This document shows positions 8,949 through 21,001 of a DNA stretch of 64,000 bases, one piece after another. Each line of letters starts with the position of its first letter. The first letter of the stretch is position 1. Position numbers and translations under genes: made by a program. Below the pieces are notes generated by a model, which had not been told where the DNA came from, did not search any database, and saw nothing but the letters and a program-made list of their open reading frames with translations. The DNA is from Rhodosorus marinus (Eukaryota > Rhodophyta > Stylonematophyceae > Stylonematales > Stylonemataceae): the NCBI GenBank assembly GCA_029953675.1, contig JAMWBK010000010.1, forward strand, positions 868,001-932,000, read 5' to 3'.

Positions 8949-9916
8949 AGAATGCCCCATTTACGTCCTATTGACGAAATTCTTATGACCAAACTAGGAC
9001 TCCTGGGCTTCCCGGGAAGATCTTGACTGACTCTTAGCACTATCCAATTATCATCAATTTAGTGTCCCAGCGGAAATGATATTGTGAAATAATAGTAGAA
9101 ATTCGCCGCAGAAAAAGCGTAAGTTGACTGACATACGAAATTTCTCAAACATTATAAGCCAACGAGGAGTGACGCTTAATGGATTCCTGTTTTATACATT
9201 TTTAGCTTCTAAATCTATACGGTTCGTATTTCAAAACATGGCCGACTATTCTCTGGTATGTTCAAAAAAGCGTTTAGGGTTTAAATTATGATATAATAGA
9301 ATCATAATGTAGAATTCTCTGTGGTCGAGAGGGCAAATGCGTATTTTTTTGTCGTTCGGATTGATCGGCTGTTCTAACCTTTTTTGGGGGAGGTTGTTTG
9401 GATTGACTTGCGGTTGCCCTCGAAAACTGTTTTTTTTTCTGTGTTTCATGGACGGGAGGAGAACGAGAGCCAAGAGACTGTTCACTTTCGGGTAGGATGT
9501 GTACCTGTCGAAAGGCGGAGGACGTTTCTTTCCCGGTTGCACAGGGTACTTGAACGTTCCTGAATTTCTATAGCCTTTCCGATTCTGTATGTTCTCTTAG
9601 GGTGAGCTTCATTGAAGAAGCTTTTTTGGGATCTTGGGAAGGGAGGGAAGACGCGATCTGGGATAGAATTTGGGCCTGTGGGTTTTCTGTTCTCATTTTT
9701 TTGGAACCGGTGGCTGCCTCCGGTCTTTTCTTTTTGCGCAGTTCATCTGGATCCGCTGCGATCGAACTGTTCGTGTGCTGTTTTCGGACGGAGAGTAAGA
9801 GCGTGGGGACTTGGGAGTGATGTACTGAGGTTGGAGTTGCTTGGGTCGGGTGTGGAAGAAGTGGAAGGGTCTAGAATGGTGTGTAAATTGTCTTTTTCGG
9901 CTTGGTGAACTCAGAA
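8949..9916. other. Intergenic and 5' flank of the RRM gene
   Basis: AT-rich to about 9350, then increasingly G/T-rich on the plus strand towards the start codon at 9917. No coding motif is seen. Confidence 0.5.
9628..9647 (+). promoter_or_regulatory. Sense-strand G-run cluster upstream of the RRM gene
   Basis: Four GGG runs with loops of five, two and one bases, 270-289 bases before the ATG. The spacing fits the usual G-quadruplex rule. A function is inferred only from recurrence at other genes. Confidence 0.35.
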
Positions 9917-10816
9917 ATGGCTGCTTCGAACCCGGAGAGGCGTGTCCGTTTCTCAGGACTTAGCTGGTGGTACAAGGACAGCGATTTAGAGACTCTCTGT
10001 TCCAGTCATGGCGAAGTCTTGGGCTTGTCGATCGAATACGACCATGCTAATGGTAGGTCGCTCGGGCGTGCAGAAGTGGAGTTTTCTGATTCGGACGCAG
10101 CGATCAAGGCGCATGAAGCACTGAAAGACCACGATTTTGGGAGGGAGGTATCCGTGACTCTTACGTCAACGGATCAAGAGAACGTGGGAAACGCACAGAC
10201 AGGAGCGAGTGGAAAGCATGATAACCTTGAACCCTCTGTCACCTCGAGGCCTCCCCCGATGCCATTTGTTGGACCGTTCGGTCAACCCGTCCCTAGACCG
10301 GTATTTCCTCCGAATCTTTCGGGAGTACCTCCAGTTGGCTTTCAGGTACGTAGATGCTTATGCAGTCGTCCTAGAGTTCCGTTTTTTTTGTCTACTGAGG
10401 ATCGGACGTGTTGCGTTGCTGGGAACGTGAGTAGGCTGGAGGATTTCCGATGATGATGCCGGGCATGATGCAACCAATGCCCCCAGTGCAACCAATGCAA
10501 CCTGTCGTCGACTCCAGCAAGAGGTCAGCAGCGCAATGCTAAGCCAATAATCCTATCGATTGCCTACCATAGCCTAAACGAATTTGTGATTTTTTCGACT
10601 TCTGCAGTAGACGAGGAAGGAACTGGGAGGGGCAGGACGGGGACTCGAAAAGACGAAGAGAGGATTCCTCTGGACGTGCAAGAGATAAGGACAGGGACAG
10701 GGATCGGGATCAGGGTCGCAAGGATCGAGACAAGGATCGAGATGGGAACCACTCGAGCGGTAGAGACCGTGATCGCGATAGGGACAGGGATCGTGATAGA
10801 GACCGTACCCGCGATA

Positions 10817-10847
<31 letters not shown>

Positions 10848-11088
10848 TGACCGAGACCGAGACCGAGACCGTGACCGAGACCGAGACCGCGACCGGGGTA
10901 GGCCTGATGACAGGGGACGAGATAGTCGCGATAAGAGAGATCGTGGACGTTCGCACCGAGACTATGATGACCAGTAAGAGCCGGACCGAAGCGTCGTTTC
11001 TTCCAAAGCATTTTTCTAACGAGCGTTCTCTGCGAACAACAGCCGTGACAAGAGCGACAAGGGTCGAAGCCGTCATCGGCGCAGGTAA
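9917..11088 (+). CDS. RRM protein with RD/RS-rich tail (SR-like splicing factor), 309 aa
   Basis: Exons are 9917-10345, 10435-10523, 10608-10973 and 11043-11088. They sum to 930 bases with matching phases. Residues 9-82 form one RRM with RNP2-like VRFSGLSW and RNP1-like LGRAEVEF; both lack most of the aromatic residues of strong RNA binders. A Pro/Met-rich linker follows (PPMPFVGPFGQP, then repeated QPM units). From about residue 200 the protein is almost pure Arg-Asp repeats and then RS-like sequence ending SRHRRR. Such tails put proteins in nuclear speckles and mediate splicing-factor contacts. Without the last intron the protein would stop at a TAA inside the donor region (10975), losing the final 15 residues. 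The exact subfamily is not clear. Confidence 0.82.
10795..10896 (+). repeat. GACCGA-type hexanucleotide repeat inside the RD tail
   Basis: Near-perfect GACCGA/GACCGT units encode the (Asp-Arg)n run. The antisense translation gives Val-Ser runs that are only a shadow. Confidence 0.9.
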
Positions 11089-11980
11089 CGCCCCGATGCA
11101 GGGGGCATGCTTGGACATGGGATACGGACAAAAGCGGCAACGTTTGGAGTCGGTTAACGGCTCTATGGACAGAACCATGACCAACATGGGCAATGTATTC
11201 TTAACGAAGGGACTACCAATTTAGTAGGAAGCTAATAGTTACTAATCGTTTACGACTAACGGAATATTCAAATTTTTTTCTTCTATTTGTAACCCTGCCC
11301 CTGTTGATGCCACCCCCCTTACCATCGCTAACCATCAGACACCGTGTGCCTAAACTGTTATGCTTTGATGAAGAGGCTACCCCTACCTCATTCGCGGGAG
11401 ACGCTAAGAACTTGAAGACAGCACTGCTTTTCGGTCCTATTTCTATGCATGACTTCTGATGAGCCACCAGCCTTCCTCAGCACAGATCCGAGAATAAATC
11501 CATGACTTCTGATGAGCCACCAGCATTCCTCAGCAAAGATCCGAGAATAAAGCACCTTTCTCGAAGTTCTTTTGATGAGTCAATTGACAAGCCGTTGCTG
11601 GTAATTCTAATGAAAAAATCGTGTAAAAGCGCAGTGAATTGACGCCAGCATGCGCCCGCACGCTGGGGAGGAGGCAACGCCATCCTCGACAACAGAATCT
11701 CGCTCTGGGACATAGCGGGCGGAAACGATGTACGTACAAGCTAAAACGTTTTATGTTGAGCACTCTGGGCAAACGCATAACTTGACAAGCCTTCGGTTCG
11801 GTTCGTGACAAAAATATAACAGTTCTGCGAACCAGGACTAACATAGAGCACGTGTGGAGTATACCGGTCTTCCAAACCCGTCTGTGCAAGTACAATCGCT
11901 CTTCAGCTGGTGAAGAGCGCGAATCCACCATGCTCAAGTAATATCATGGGCTTCCAGTTCTCAGCCTCACAAAGGCCAAT
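11089..11980. other. Intergenic between convergent RRM and PP2A genes
   Basis: Besides the 53-base tandem duplication at 11448-11553, nothing is recognised. A 135-codon frame on the minus strand (11937-11530) has no motif and crosses the duplication. Confidence 0.5.
11448..11553. repeat. Tandem duplication, 53-base unit, two copies
   Basis: Copies at 11448-11500 and 11501-11553 both start CATGACTTCTGATGAGCC and end near GAGAATAAA. I count only two or three mismatches. Each copy has a plus-strand AATAAA. It lies between two convergent gene ends. Confidence 0.9.
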
Positions 11981-13194
11981 CTAGAGAAAATAGTCCGGAG
12001 TTCTTCGGGTTACGTGATCTTCTCCACGACGCGGAGCCGGATCGAATTGAAGGAATGTATAGTTTTTGTTTTCGTCGAGTTCCATGATGGCGGCCTGGAG
12101 TGTACATAAGATATTCTATTAGAGTTCGGTTGACTAGCATCTCCGCTCTGCAAGCAAAAATTCGTACCTGATTACCACATCGGTAACAGTAATTGGGAGC
12201 TGAGAAGATTGTCACAACGTTTCGGTCGTGGCACCAGCTGTATCCTTCCATAACAAGCTGATGTGCTCGGGCAATAAGAGTCACGTTGTTCGCATGGTTA
12301 AACTGATCGGAAATATCCTGACCGAAAGTGTACCCGGCCCCTCTTGGGGATATTCCCCAACCACAACGATCGTCAGGATCCGACCAAAGAACTGGTGAGG
12401 AAAAGTGGCAGTCAAGAAACGAACTAGTAAGGCACCGAAACAGAGCACAGGGCTGAGGTCCTTTGTTCAACGGCATTGTCATACGATCACACATTGGGCC
12501 TTCGTGTGGAACCTCCTGCACTCGATCCAACGCTCTGATCTGATCCAGCGTGTCAATCGACGGGGAGAGCCCGCCGTGGAGGCAGAAGATAGTGTTGTCT
12601 ACGAGCGCTGTCAGAGGAAGATAGTCGAACATGTCCGTGAAGTATTTCCAAACGACAGAATTGCTGTATTTCCGAAGGCACTCATCGTAGAAGCCATATA
12701 CCTGCGTGATCTGACGGGACTCGTGGTTTCCGCGAAGAATCGTTACGCGGTGAGGATACCGAACCTAGGATGTTAGATCCACCCGCAAAACAATTAGTTC
12801 CCCTAGAAAAACAAAATTCTAGTGAAAACACAGCAGCTCAACTCCCAATTATCCGCGGCAGGCCCACCTTCAAGCAGACAAGCGCAGTGACAGTTTCCAC
12901 CGAGTAGTAGCCTCGATCTACGTAATCCCCCATAAACAGATAGTTGGTGTCCGGGCAAGTGCCTCCAATTCTAAACAACTCAAGAAGATCATGGAACTGG
13001 CCATGAATGTCCCCACATACTGTGACAGGGCAATTAACTTTTTGGACATTCGATTCCTCCATCAGAATCGCCTGTGCCCTTTCACAAAGCGCCTTAACAT
13101 CATCCTCGGCCAGGGGTTTACAATTCTCAAGCATCAGCTCTTCCATGAGTCGCTCAAGTTCCCCGTTGGTCAAGGAAACCGTTGATGAAGTCAT
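11981..13194 (-). CDS. Serine/threonine protein phosphatase PP2A catalytic subunit, 314 aa
   Basis: Exons on the minus strand are 13194-12868, 12764-12485, 12391-12168 and 12094-11981, summing to 945 bases. PPP-family metal and phosphate motifs are all present: GDIHGQ (61-66), GDYVDRG (89-95), RGNHE (120-124), then [14 protein letters not shown], a FGQDIS block and [11 protein letters not shown]. The last residues are [10 protein letters not shown], the PP2A tail whose final Leu is carboxymethylated and whose Tyr can be phosphorylated. That tail and the preceding DPAPRRGE separate PP2A from PP4 and PP6. Length matches the family (about 309). The enzyme works as a heterotrimer with A and B subunits in signalling and cell-cycle control. 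The start is the first ATG in frame, with a short N-terminus as usual. Confidence 0.95.
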
Positions 13195-13375
13195 CTTTCC
13201 CAACCCTTCCTCAACCGCTACAAGTACTTAATAAAAACACACCAACAAAATACAACATAAACGCTCTCGAGACCCTGCTTTCCCTCTAAACAGAAAGTCG
13301 CTGAGAGCCAAACAATCAAATCCCTCCCAAAAACAAACCAACAAACAGAAACCCTCACAAACCCATTCAAATGCG

Positions 13376-13401
13376 CCCCCCACCCACTCCCCTACCCCCC
13401 C
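13376..13401 (-). promoter_or_regulatory. Sense-strand G-run cluster upstream of PP2A
   Basis: Four runs (on the minus strand G7, G4, G3, G6) with loops of one to three bases, 182-207 bases before the start codon. It meets the usual quadruplex consensus. Confidence 0.4.
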
Positions 13402-16400
13402 AAGAACTATGAAAACAAGTCTTGTGAGCAGGACTCACACTACTCCCAACCCTCCTCCCCACACACACCCAACGTCCCTACGCCTTTCTCCTAAGGCAAC
13501 GACCGAATCCAACCCAACCCAACCCTCCAAAAAAAAAAGAAGATACAGCTCGAGCCCTCTTCTCCTCCTCCCCTTTCCGATCAATCGCCTTGATCAAACA
13601 TTCCCATTCACACCATGGATCGAACCTACCAATACCCCAAGCCCCTTCAAGAAGACGAATAATCAATCCCGTAATCACTTTCTTGCTTAAGGCCAAAAAC
13701 AAAAGAATTCCTTCACCATCCACGTAGGGCCAGGAAACAACTCCAAACCTTCGTCATCATCAAACCGAAAGAGCAAAAGCCGAAGGAAAAAAAGCAAGGG
13801 ATCCAGTACGCTTAACACAGATCTTCACAGCGGAGCACAACGAAACGGAACGAAATCTGTAGCTTTCGCTATAATGCGGGAGAGTTTAACACTTCACTCT
13901 TAACCTGTGCTCACTCAAACAGTTCTCCTTCCTCTTCCAAATCAACCACCACAAAAGCAAAAAACAAAAGAGACAGACGCACACCCCCTCCACACCCCCC
14001 CCATCGCCATCCTTACAACCAAAAACCTCAATAAACCAAACAAAAAACAAATAATAGCGCACCTCTCATCAGCATCCCGCCGATCAGAATTAATGCCCGT
14101 ATAGTTCTATATATAAGTCTATAGCTATCCTGAATAAGGACAAAATATTTAAAATCGTTCTTTTTGTGACCTATTGCTATTTTAGATAGTCATTGATTAT
14201 GATATCGACCCAGGTGCCGGGCAAAATTTCAAAAACTTCTGGGACTTTGTAGTTATATTATGAGTATGATCTTAGATTAAGATTTCTGTATGTTTGTTTT
14301 CGACGGTTTTGTTTCTGAATTTGAACAAGACGATATAAATTTAGATGGCCCTGTCCTTTTCTTTTGGCATCACAAAAAAAAGAAAAATGGTTTTGAGTTA
14401 GAAAAGTTGTTTAAAAACTTACTGCGCTCGCGGTGGTGTGTGGGCGGGACGGGTTCTGGGGGTTTTTGTTGAATTGTCTTCATGAAGGAAATTACGCAAT
14501 CGCGAAGCGGGACAGAAAAGGGAAAGGAGGATGTGTCTGGCTGTGAATTTGGATAGATTTCCTAGAAAATGTCAAAGGATGAGTTAGATTTTATACAAAA
14601 ATAGATTAGTGACACAATATATACGTCCGATGTTTCATGATTGGGGAGTTCACAAGTGATTTCGGCTAGATCACTGGAGCATGAAACGGGACGGTGGGTT
14701 GTAAAATTGAAATTTTTTTGGATCTGTTGTGCAGTCTACGTAGCAACGCAAACTGAGCGTGGGGAGGACACAGGATCCATGGCTTCTGACGGAAATAACA
14801 AAAACCATGATCGATAAGGCAGCTGCGCATTACCACATGCAACAGCACCAGACAGTTGGTTGATGATTGCGCAGACTGGCAGTAGTGTTATATTTGGTCT
14901 GACATCCGGCTGCGGGGTTCTGTTCTGCAAGCTAGTTGGACACGAAGGAATGAAGCACCCAAGGGCTATCGTTCGGATTCTCATCAGCTTCCCAACCTCG
15001 TCCTCGTGAGAAGGAGTTCACAGACTTGACCGCATCCCCAAACTATGCCCCTAGGTCTAGAGCTTGCCCAGAGATTTTCAGCCGGTCCGCTTCTCCCGGA
15101 CCGACTATGAATCGCTTAAATGTTTTGCATGGACCACAGAGCCCGAAAAAGCTTCCTACCGTAGATGATCAGTATTGGAACACGCTTATCTAATATTCAA
15201 GAGCTTTCGAAGTATTTCCGTGTTTATTGCCTTTTGGCCCAGGGGTTAGGTTGAAGTATCAAAACAGTATTGGTATGGAAAATAAAAATAAAATAGGAAG
15301 TTTGTGCCTCGAATGAACCGGTTGTATTTTTCGACGGTTCCATTCATGGCCGTCGACGATGACCTCGAAAATCTAGTGAAAAACAGTCAATCATAGTGAC
15401 TTCTCCGCAAGGAGTTGCGCAGAAACAAAATAAATAAGGACCTAGTCCTATTTGTGTGGAACCGCCTGCTCTAGAAAAGCATCAGCCTGAACCGCAAATA
15501 CACATTTGTGTAGGAACTTTTTAAGGCCTTGCAACAACACAAAGAATCATCCAAATCGGTCTAATATTAAAAGCAAACCAATTTAAAAACACTAGCATTG
15601 GTCACTACCCCACCGTTCAGGAAGCGCATCCCCCGAACGTCTCACATATTGATAAGCGTCTTCCTATTCTCCGTTCTAAATCCTCAAACCTTCGCTGGAA
15701 AGCCAGCAAGGTCATATTTAGTCAACTTTGCGATCTATTTACCCCCCCTCACAAGCTGATACAGTTTTGCGAGTCCCGACCGCCTCGCAGGCACTCCTAA
15801 ACCTGCCTTAATCAAGAACTACAACTCTTCGTTATGGTAAGAATTATAAAACAAAATATTTAAGACCGGACTGGACCACTCAGCGATGGGGGTAGTTGGG
15901 TTGATATTTTTTCAACCATTCACAGGTCAGTCGACGGAGGGCTTGGTCGCTCTCCGGAGGAGAAATTAGCGGGGGATTCCAGAATAAATCGAGTACTGTA
16001 TTGTTTAAGCAGGGTATACCGGTATAAGTTTAGTTTTTTGAGGTATCTTCGAAGTTTGTTCTGCAAAGGTCTATCAAGAATTACGTTCTACCGGAAGCAA
16101 CCGGTCATCGGCTCGCGACGGGCGGTAGCGAGACCTTACAGCCAAAAAAAAAAGAGGCACTGATTCTTCCTATTTTCGTAGTAGACGCAGGCTCAACCCA
16201 TCCACCCAAAAACTTCTCATAAAAAAAGAAATGCAAGACATCCGCCGGTTCGGTGAAAAAAAAAATCGTCCTAGTTCCAGACCATATAGATCTAGCAAAT
16301 CTAGCCTTCCGACTCGTTGGGAATGGTCGCACAGTTACGCGCGTTTCTATCGCTTGTTGTTCTCATATGATTGGTACATGTTTTGATTCTATTCCAATAT

Positions 16401-16923
16401 TTGTAATTAATTCCTTTTTACATAATATGACTTAAAATATCCAGCTCATATAGATTGAATAACACTTGAAATCAGTTATAATCTCTTGTTTTCATGAAAA
16501 TATTCGGACACCAAGTCAGTAAAGGTATATGATTGGATTATAAAAGTATTCAATCATTTACAAGCGAATTACGTGTGGCTTTTTTGGAAAGGAAGGGTCT
16601 CCGTGTTATTGCTCCTGATTGTATCAAAACTATGCTTAAAACGGCTATTATGAACTAGATTAGTGTTAGAAGTGGGAGTCCCCCACTTTGCAGTGTTAGA
16701 CAGGGGGGACTTTGGCAAAACAAAATTGAGACTGGAAACGCTCGGCACATCATTTTCTTCTTCTCCTTTTTTCTTGGTTTTTGTGTTGTTGACGTTCTGC
16801 TTTCGGTATTTGTTAGGCTGATGGAGAGGATGTGAGTCGGTCGGGCTGGTGCGAATGGGCCTGGTTGGTTTGGCTGGGGTTGGTGGTGGGGGGTTGTTGG
16901 GGGAAGCAGAGGCAGATTTTTCT

Positions 16924-16954
16924 GGGGGAGGGGGAGGGGGAGGGGAGGTTGGGG
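16924..16954 (+). promoter_or_regulatory. Sense-strand G-run cluster upstream of eIF4G
   Basis: Five G-runs (5, 5, 5, 4, 4) separated by one to four bases, ending 111 bases before the ATG. It is the strongest such cluster in the window. Confidence 0.45.
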
Positions 16955-17064
16955 AAGTACGAAGGTTAAGGGCTTTAAGGGTTTTGAGAGGTGAAGCGAG
17001 AATTGTGTGTAACGTTGGTGTTAAACGAAGACTGAGTTTCAAGTGCACCGAGCATTTTGACAAG

Positions 17065-20000
17065 ATGGCGGAGACTGAAGTAGCGAACGGCTCCGAGGAC
17101 GTGCTGGAGGACGTTCGGTTTGATGATGACCCGAGCGCGAGGAAAAGGTGAGTGGTTGGAAGTTTTTATTTTTTGGGGGGCCAGTTTTCGGCTGGTATTT
17201 TCTTGGTTGTCTGGGTGAAACAGGAAGGATAGAAATTTAGATCCCTTTTTTTGCCGAACGAATGGCCATACCTCCCTTTTGCTGCTGCTGTTTGAGATTA
17301 TATTCTGTCTCGCATACTCATCTTCCATTTACTCGATCTAATTTGATGACGGTGTGCTGGTCATGCCTATTCTCTTCACAGTTATCCGCTGCAGTGGCTG
17401 ATTCGCGTAAGGGAGAAAGTCACAGAAGAGCATGAGTTGACTGAGGAGGGGTCGCAGAGTATTAAGCAAGCCACGGGTGACAGAAACCAACCCGTGAGTG
17501 GAGGAGCAAGTATGATGCGAGGATCTGGTCAACGGGGGGTACGATCGCCACAGGTGTTTTCCTCGGGGAATGGGGATACTGGGTTCAGACGAGTTGACAG
17601 TGGTCGACAAGGAGGAGGGGTAGAATTCCAGCTCAGTCGGGTGCGTATCTTCTCAAGAATCTCAGACCATGCAAGGTACTGCTCCTTTCTGCTTCAGATT
17701 GGGGGTTTACATGCTTACGGCTCTCCTTGATTCGACACGGCCTTCGAAGATGAGATTGTTTGTTTGAAACGGTCAATTATGAGAACGAGAGGAGTCCTAA
17801 AGTTCTGTGCAAACTGCGTTCCTCCTCTTCGTTGCAGGGATCGCGTACAACTCAGATTCGGCTACCACTTAATAGTTCAGAAGTACAGCGAGGAAGTATG
17901 TACGAACCCCCGGCGGAACAGGTTCCGATTGAGCGGGGAGAGAACGCGTGGAAACCCTCTACTGAGGTTGACAAAGTTGACGATCGAGAGAAGAATATAA
18001 AGGAGATACGATCTCTCCTGAACAAGATCACTCTGGACACCTTTGATAAACTTTACTCAAAACTGTTTTCAATGGACTTTTCCGACGAATTGGTAAGGAT
18101 TTCCAAGGTCAGAACAACGTGTAATCCCGCCGATTTGTTGCATCTGAACAGCGAGCTTGCTCTCCCCCTCTGTGCTCTGCAGCTACTGAAAGCCCTAATT
18201 GAGGAAGTCTACGAGAAGGCATTGTTCCAAAAGGCGTACGTAATTATGTATGCAGATTTGTGCTACAGATTTAACAAGGACTACCAGGACAAGAAAAAGG
18301 AGGAGCACAAAGGTGTCCCGGAGCAGAAGATGTTTAGAAAACAGCTATTGCAGCAATGCAAGAAGGAGTTTGACACCATCGCAAGCAAGAGGGGTATTGA
18401 CCTTGATCCTGAAGAGCTTAAGAACATGGATGAGGACGATCGGGTATGTCTTGAAGCTTGTGCAAACCTGGGTCTCCAGAGCATCATACGACTGTACCAG
18501 TCCGTGATATTAATAATTTCGCTCCGTATTCGTAGACCGCAGCAGAGATGAAAGCAAAACGGCGCATGCTGGGCAACATCAGCTTTATCGGAGAATTGTA
18601 CAAAAAGGGTTTAATTCCGGAAAGGATCCTTGTAGAGCAGTGCATTCGTAGATTGTTGGATAAGATTGAAAAGGACAAGGACGAAGACTTGATAGAATGT
18701 ATTTGTCATTTGTTCACTACTACTGGGGCTCACCTGGTGCAGGTATGAGCATAGGGCGAATCCCGGAGGTATTTGCGTTTCTCACGGAGCGAGACTAAGA
18801 GTTTCGCTTGCAATAACTGTGGTGGTGTAGGTGTGGACGAAGCATGGAACTGCAGAGAAGATAGACCCGTACTTCGAAAAGATCACAGAGCTTTCCAGCG
18901 ATAAGACCCTAGCCCCAAGAATACGTTTCATGTTGAAGGACCTGCTAGACCTTCGAAACGCTGGCTGGAAGCAGGCGAGGGCACAACCGGCTCAACAGCT
19001 GAAGAAAAGAGCTGAGGTCCAGCAGGAAGTCCGCGACGAAGAAGACACTAGAGTGCAAAAGCAGGCCAGCAGCTACGGAAGAAACGATCATAGGAATTCA
19101 GGCCGAAGACAAGGTTCAGTGCAGCCGCATGTCATGAACAACATGACAAGTCATTTACAGCCTCAGAGAAGCGCAAGCTACTTGCAAGGAAACCAGAGAA
19201 AGATGCAGGTGCCAACCAGGGCAGATTCCGTTAGCAGAAACAATCTGCAAGACGTCCGCTTAGGTCCCTCAACCGGGAAAAAGCCGTGGGGTAGCCAAGC
19301 ATCTAGCGGCGCGGCGAATCAATCGGTATGTTCTTGGATTGAACTGAGCGACATTGTACTCCAGGCCAACAAAGTCAACGTTTAAACCATGTATAGGAAA
19401 TGAGGCGTAGCATGACAACACAAAAAGGCGGAAGGGAGGATAGCAACGGTCCAGACTCGCCAAGGCGGTTGAATACGCTACCCAGCCGAGGATTGAGCGG
19501 TAGCATAAACGCCCCGAAGCCGAAGGAGGAGAAGAAGGTAGACGATGAGATGAAGCCGAATATTGCGGGGTTCGCTGGTTTGTCTAACATGTGTGGCTCG
19601 TTTGAATCAGGTTAAAGCTGAGGCTCTGCTAGAAAAGGAAGCTCTAGTAGCCAAAGCGAGGAATGTCATGCAAGAGTATGCGATGTACAAGAATGCTAAC
19701 GAGTCGAGACAGTACATGAGCGAATTCCCGAGGGCGCAGCGCGCGGATGTCATCAAGATATGGGTGGAAGATGCTCTCGAAGCTGGCACGGAGCCGGGAG
19801 TTATGGTATGAGGGAGAACATCCCTGCTTTTTAGGCCGAATTTGCTGTCTTTCAGATAGTCATCTGCGCAATGGTTAACGTTTTATGTATTGTCCTACGC
19901 AGAGCGACCTCCTTATCGCGGTAACGAGTGGCGAGTCGCCACCCATGTCGGCACCTGATTTCACGAAGGGAGTCAACAGCGTTGTGGAGGTGCTGGGCGA

Positions 20001-20414
20001 TCTTGAAATTGATTATCCCATGACGGGAAAACGTGTCCCCAAGTATCTTGCTCCCGTTTTCGCGTCAGGAAACGTTGAAGTGAAAAGCCTGGATGCACTG
20101 GGAGCAGCTTTGTCTGACGCTGGACCTCTCCTGCAGATGAATTTCGTTGTTAACCTCATTGCAGAATACAACGAGGCGAAGGGAGAGGTGAGTTTGGCTA
20201 CAAGTGAACAGTGCTCTTTTTGATGCGAACGCGGTTCTCACAATGCGTATTCTTTTTTTTGACTGATGATCTTGATCAGGATGAGGCGAAGACCATGTAC
20301 CTTACAACGAAAATGGACTTGATGTCGATTGCCAAGAGCTGGGATGAGAAGGAAGGGCCGGAGAAACTAAGAAGTCTGCTAGATGAGAAGAAGCTAACAC
20401 CGCTGCTGGCCTAG
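17065..20414 (+). CDS. Translation initiation factor eIF4G family (eIFiso4G-like), 801 aa
   Basis: Nine exons: 17065-17147, 17382-17640, 17838-18443, 18536-18742, 18831-19325, 19397-19537, 19611-19805, 19903-20187, 20280-20414, summing to 2406 bases. Residues 29-35 read YPLQWLI, a YxxxxLphi eIF4E-binding motif; the preceding Ser codon is split by intron 1. A MIF4G domain starts near residue 165 (EIRSLLNKITLDTFDKL) and includes AKRRMLGNISFIGELYKKG, giving the eIF4A/eIF3 scaffold. An MA3 domain starts near 598 and runs to about 715. The size and the MIF4G plus single MA3 layout match plant eIFiso4G rather than the larger eIF4G. It links the cap-binding protein to the 40S subunit. The exon 6 donor at 19538 was chosen because it keeps the frame and gives a 73-base intron. 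Confidence 0.9.
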
Positions 20415-21001
20415 TGGAGCGAAGTAGAATGACAACAACAACGATGGATAAAACGTAGGAAAACGGACTCTATTATCTCGCGTCTCTTGATCAAACAGTG
20501 CCGTGAAGCAGTTTTGCATTAGCCGTGAAGTTTGTCTTCGTAGCAACCATACACCACTTCTGACCGGTTGAAATGGCTAACAAGAAGAGAAACCTTTCTA
20601 GAGTTTAAACAATCTTTCTGGTTCGTCTCTTTTACTGTTTACGAATTAAACAAAAAAAAAAGAGGTAGCTTCTTGTAACGATGCCATCTGCATCCAGTTT
20701 GTAGCACGGCGACTTGGTCCAACACTATCCTACATAAATACTGGGACACTACAAACGAGCGAGGATCGAAACTATTCAAGGATCCGCTACCAATGCCCAC
20801 AAACCTTCTAGAGGAGGCGACCGGAAAGGCCATCGATCGCAACCTATCTTGCAGCCAAAAACTGTGCGAGTTTTTCCACAGCCATGTCTGCATCGCCATT
20901 TGAGTTAAAGCGTCTTGATTAACCAGAGCGTTTCGGTTGACTGCACGTCCTCGTCCCAGTGCCTTATCCACAATCTTCTCTGCTCATGCAGTCTGCCAGA
21001 C
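20415..21001. other. Intergenic, convergent gene ends
   Basis: It lies between the eIF4G stop and the ankyrin gene stop. Short frames only, and no motif or repeat seen. Confidence 0.5.

Larger units (their letters stand above)
13195..17064. other. Long region between divergent PP2A and eIF4G genes
   Basis: About 3.9 kb. From 13300 to 14060 the plus strand is rich in A and C and nearly lacks G. From 16780 to 17060 it is rich in G and T and lacks C. Each end is thus G-rich in the sense of the neighbouring gene. The middle (14080-16560) is AT-rich with no reading frame that I can support. Confidence 0.5.

Noticed and set aside
10564-11193. Two minus-strand frames of 188-209 codons full of Val-Ser or Gly-Leu runs
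   Set aside because: They are antisense shadows of the GACCGA repeat in the RRM gene.
11530-11937. 135-codon minus-strand frame downstream of PP2A
   Set aside because: No motif; it crosses the 53-base tandem duplication and follows the normal PP2A stop.
16569-17063. Minus-strand Pro/Thr-rich frame upstream of eIF4G
   Set aside because: It arises from the G-rich flank read backwards; no start context or domain.
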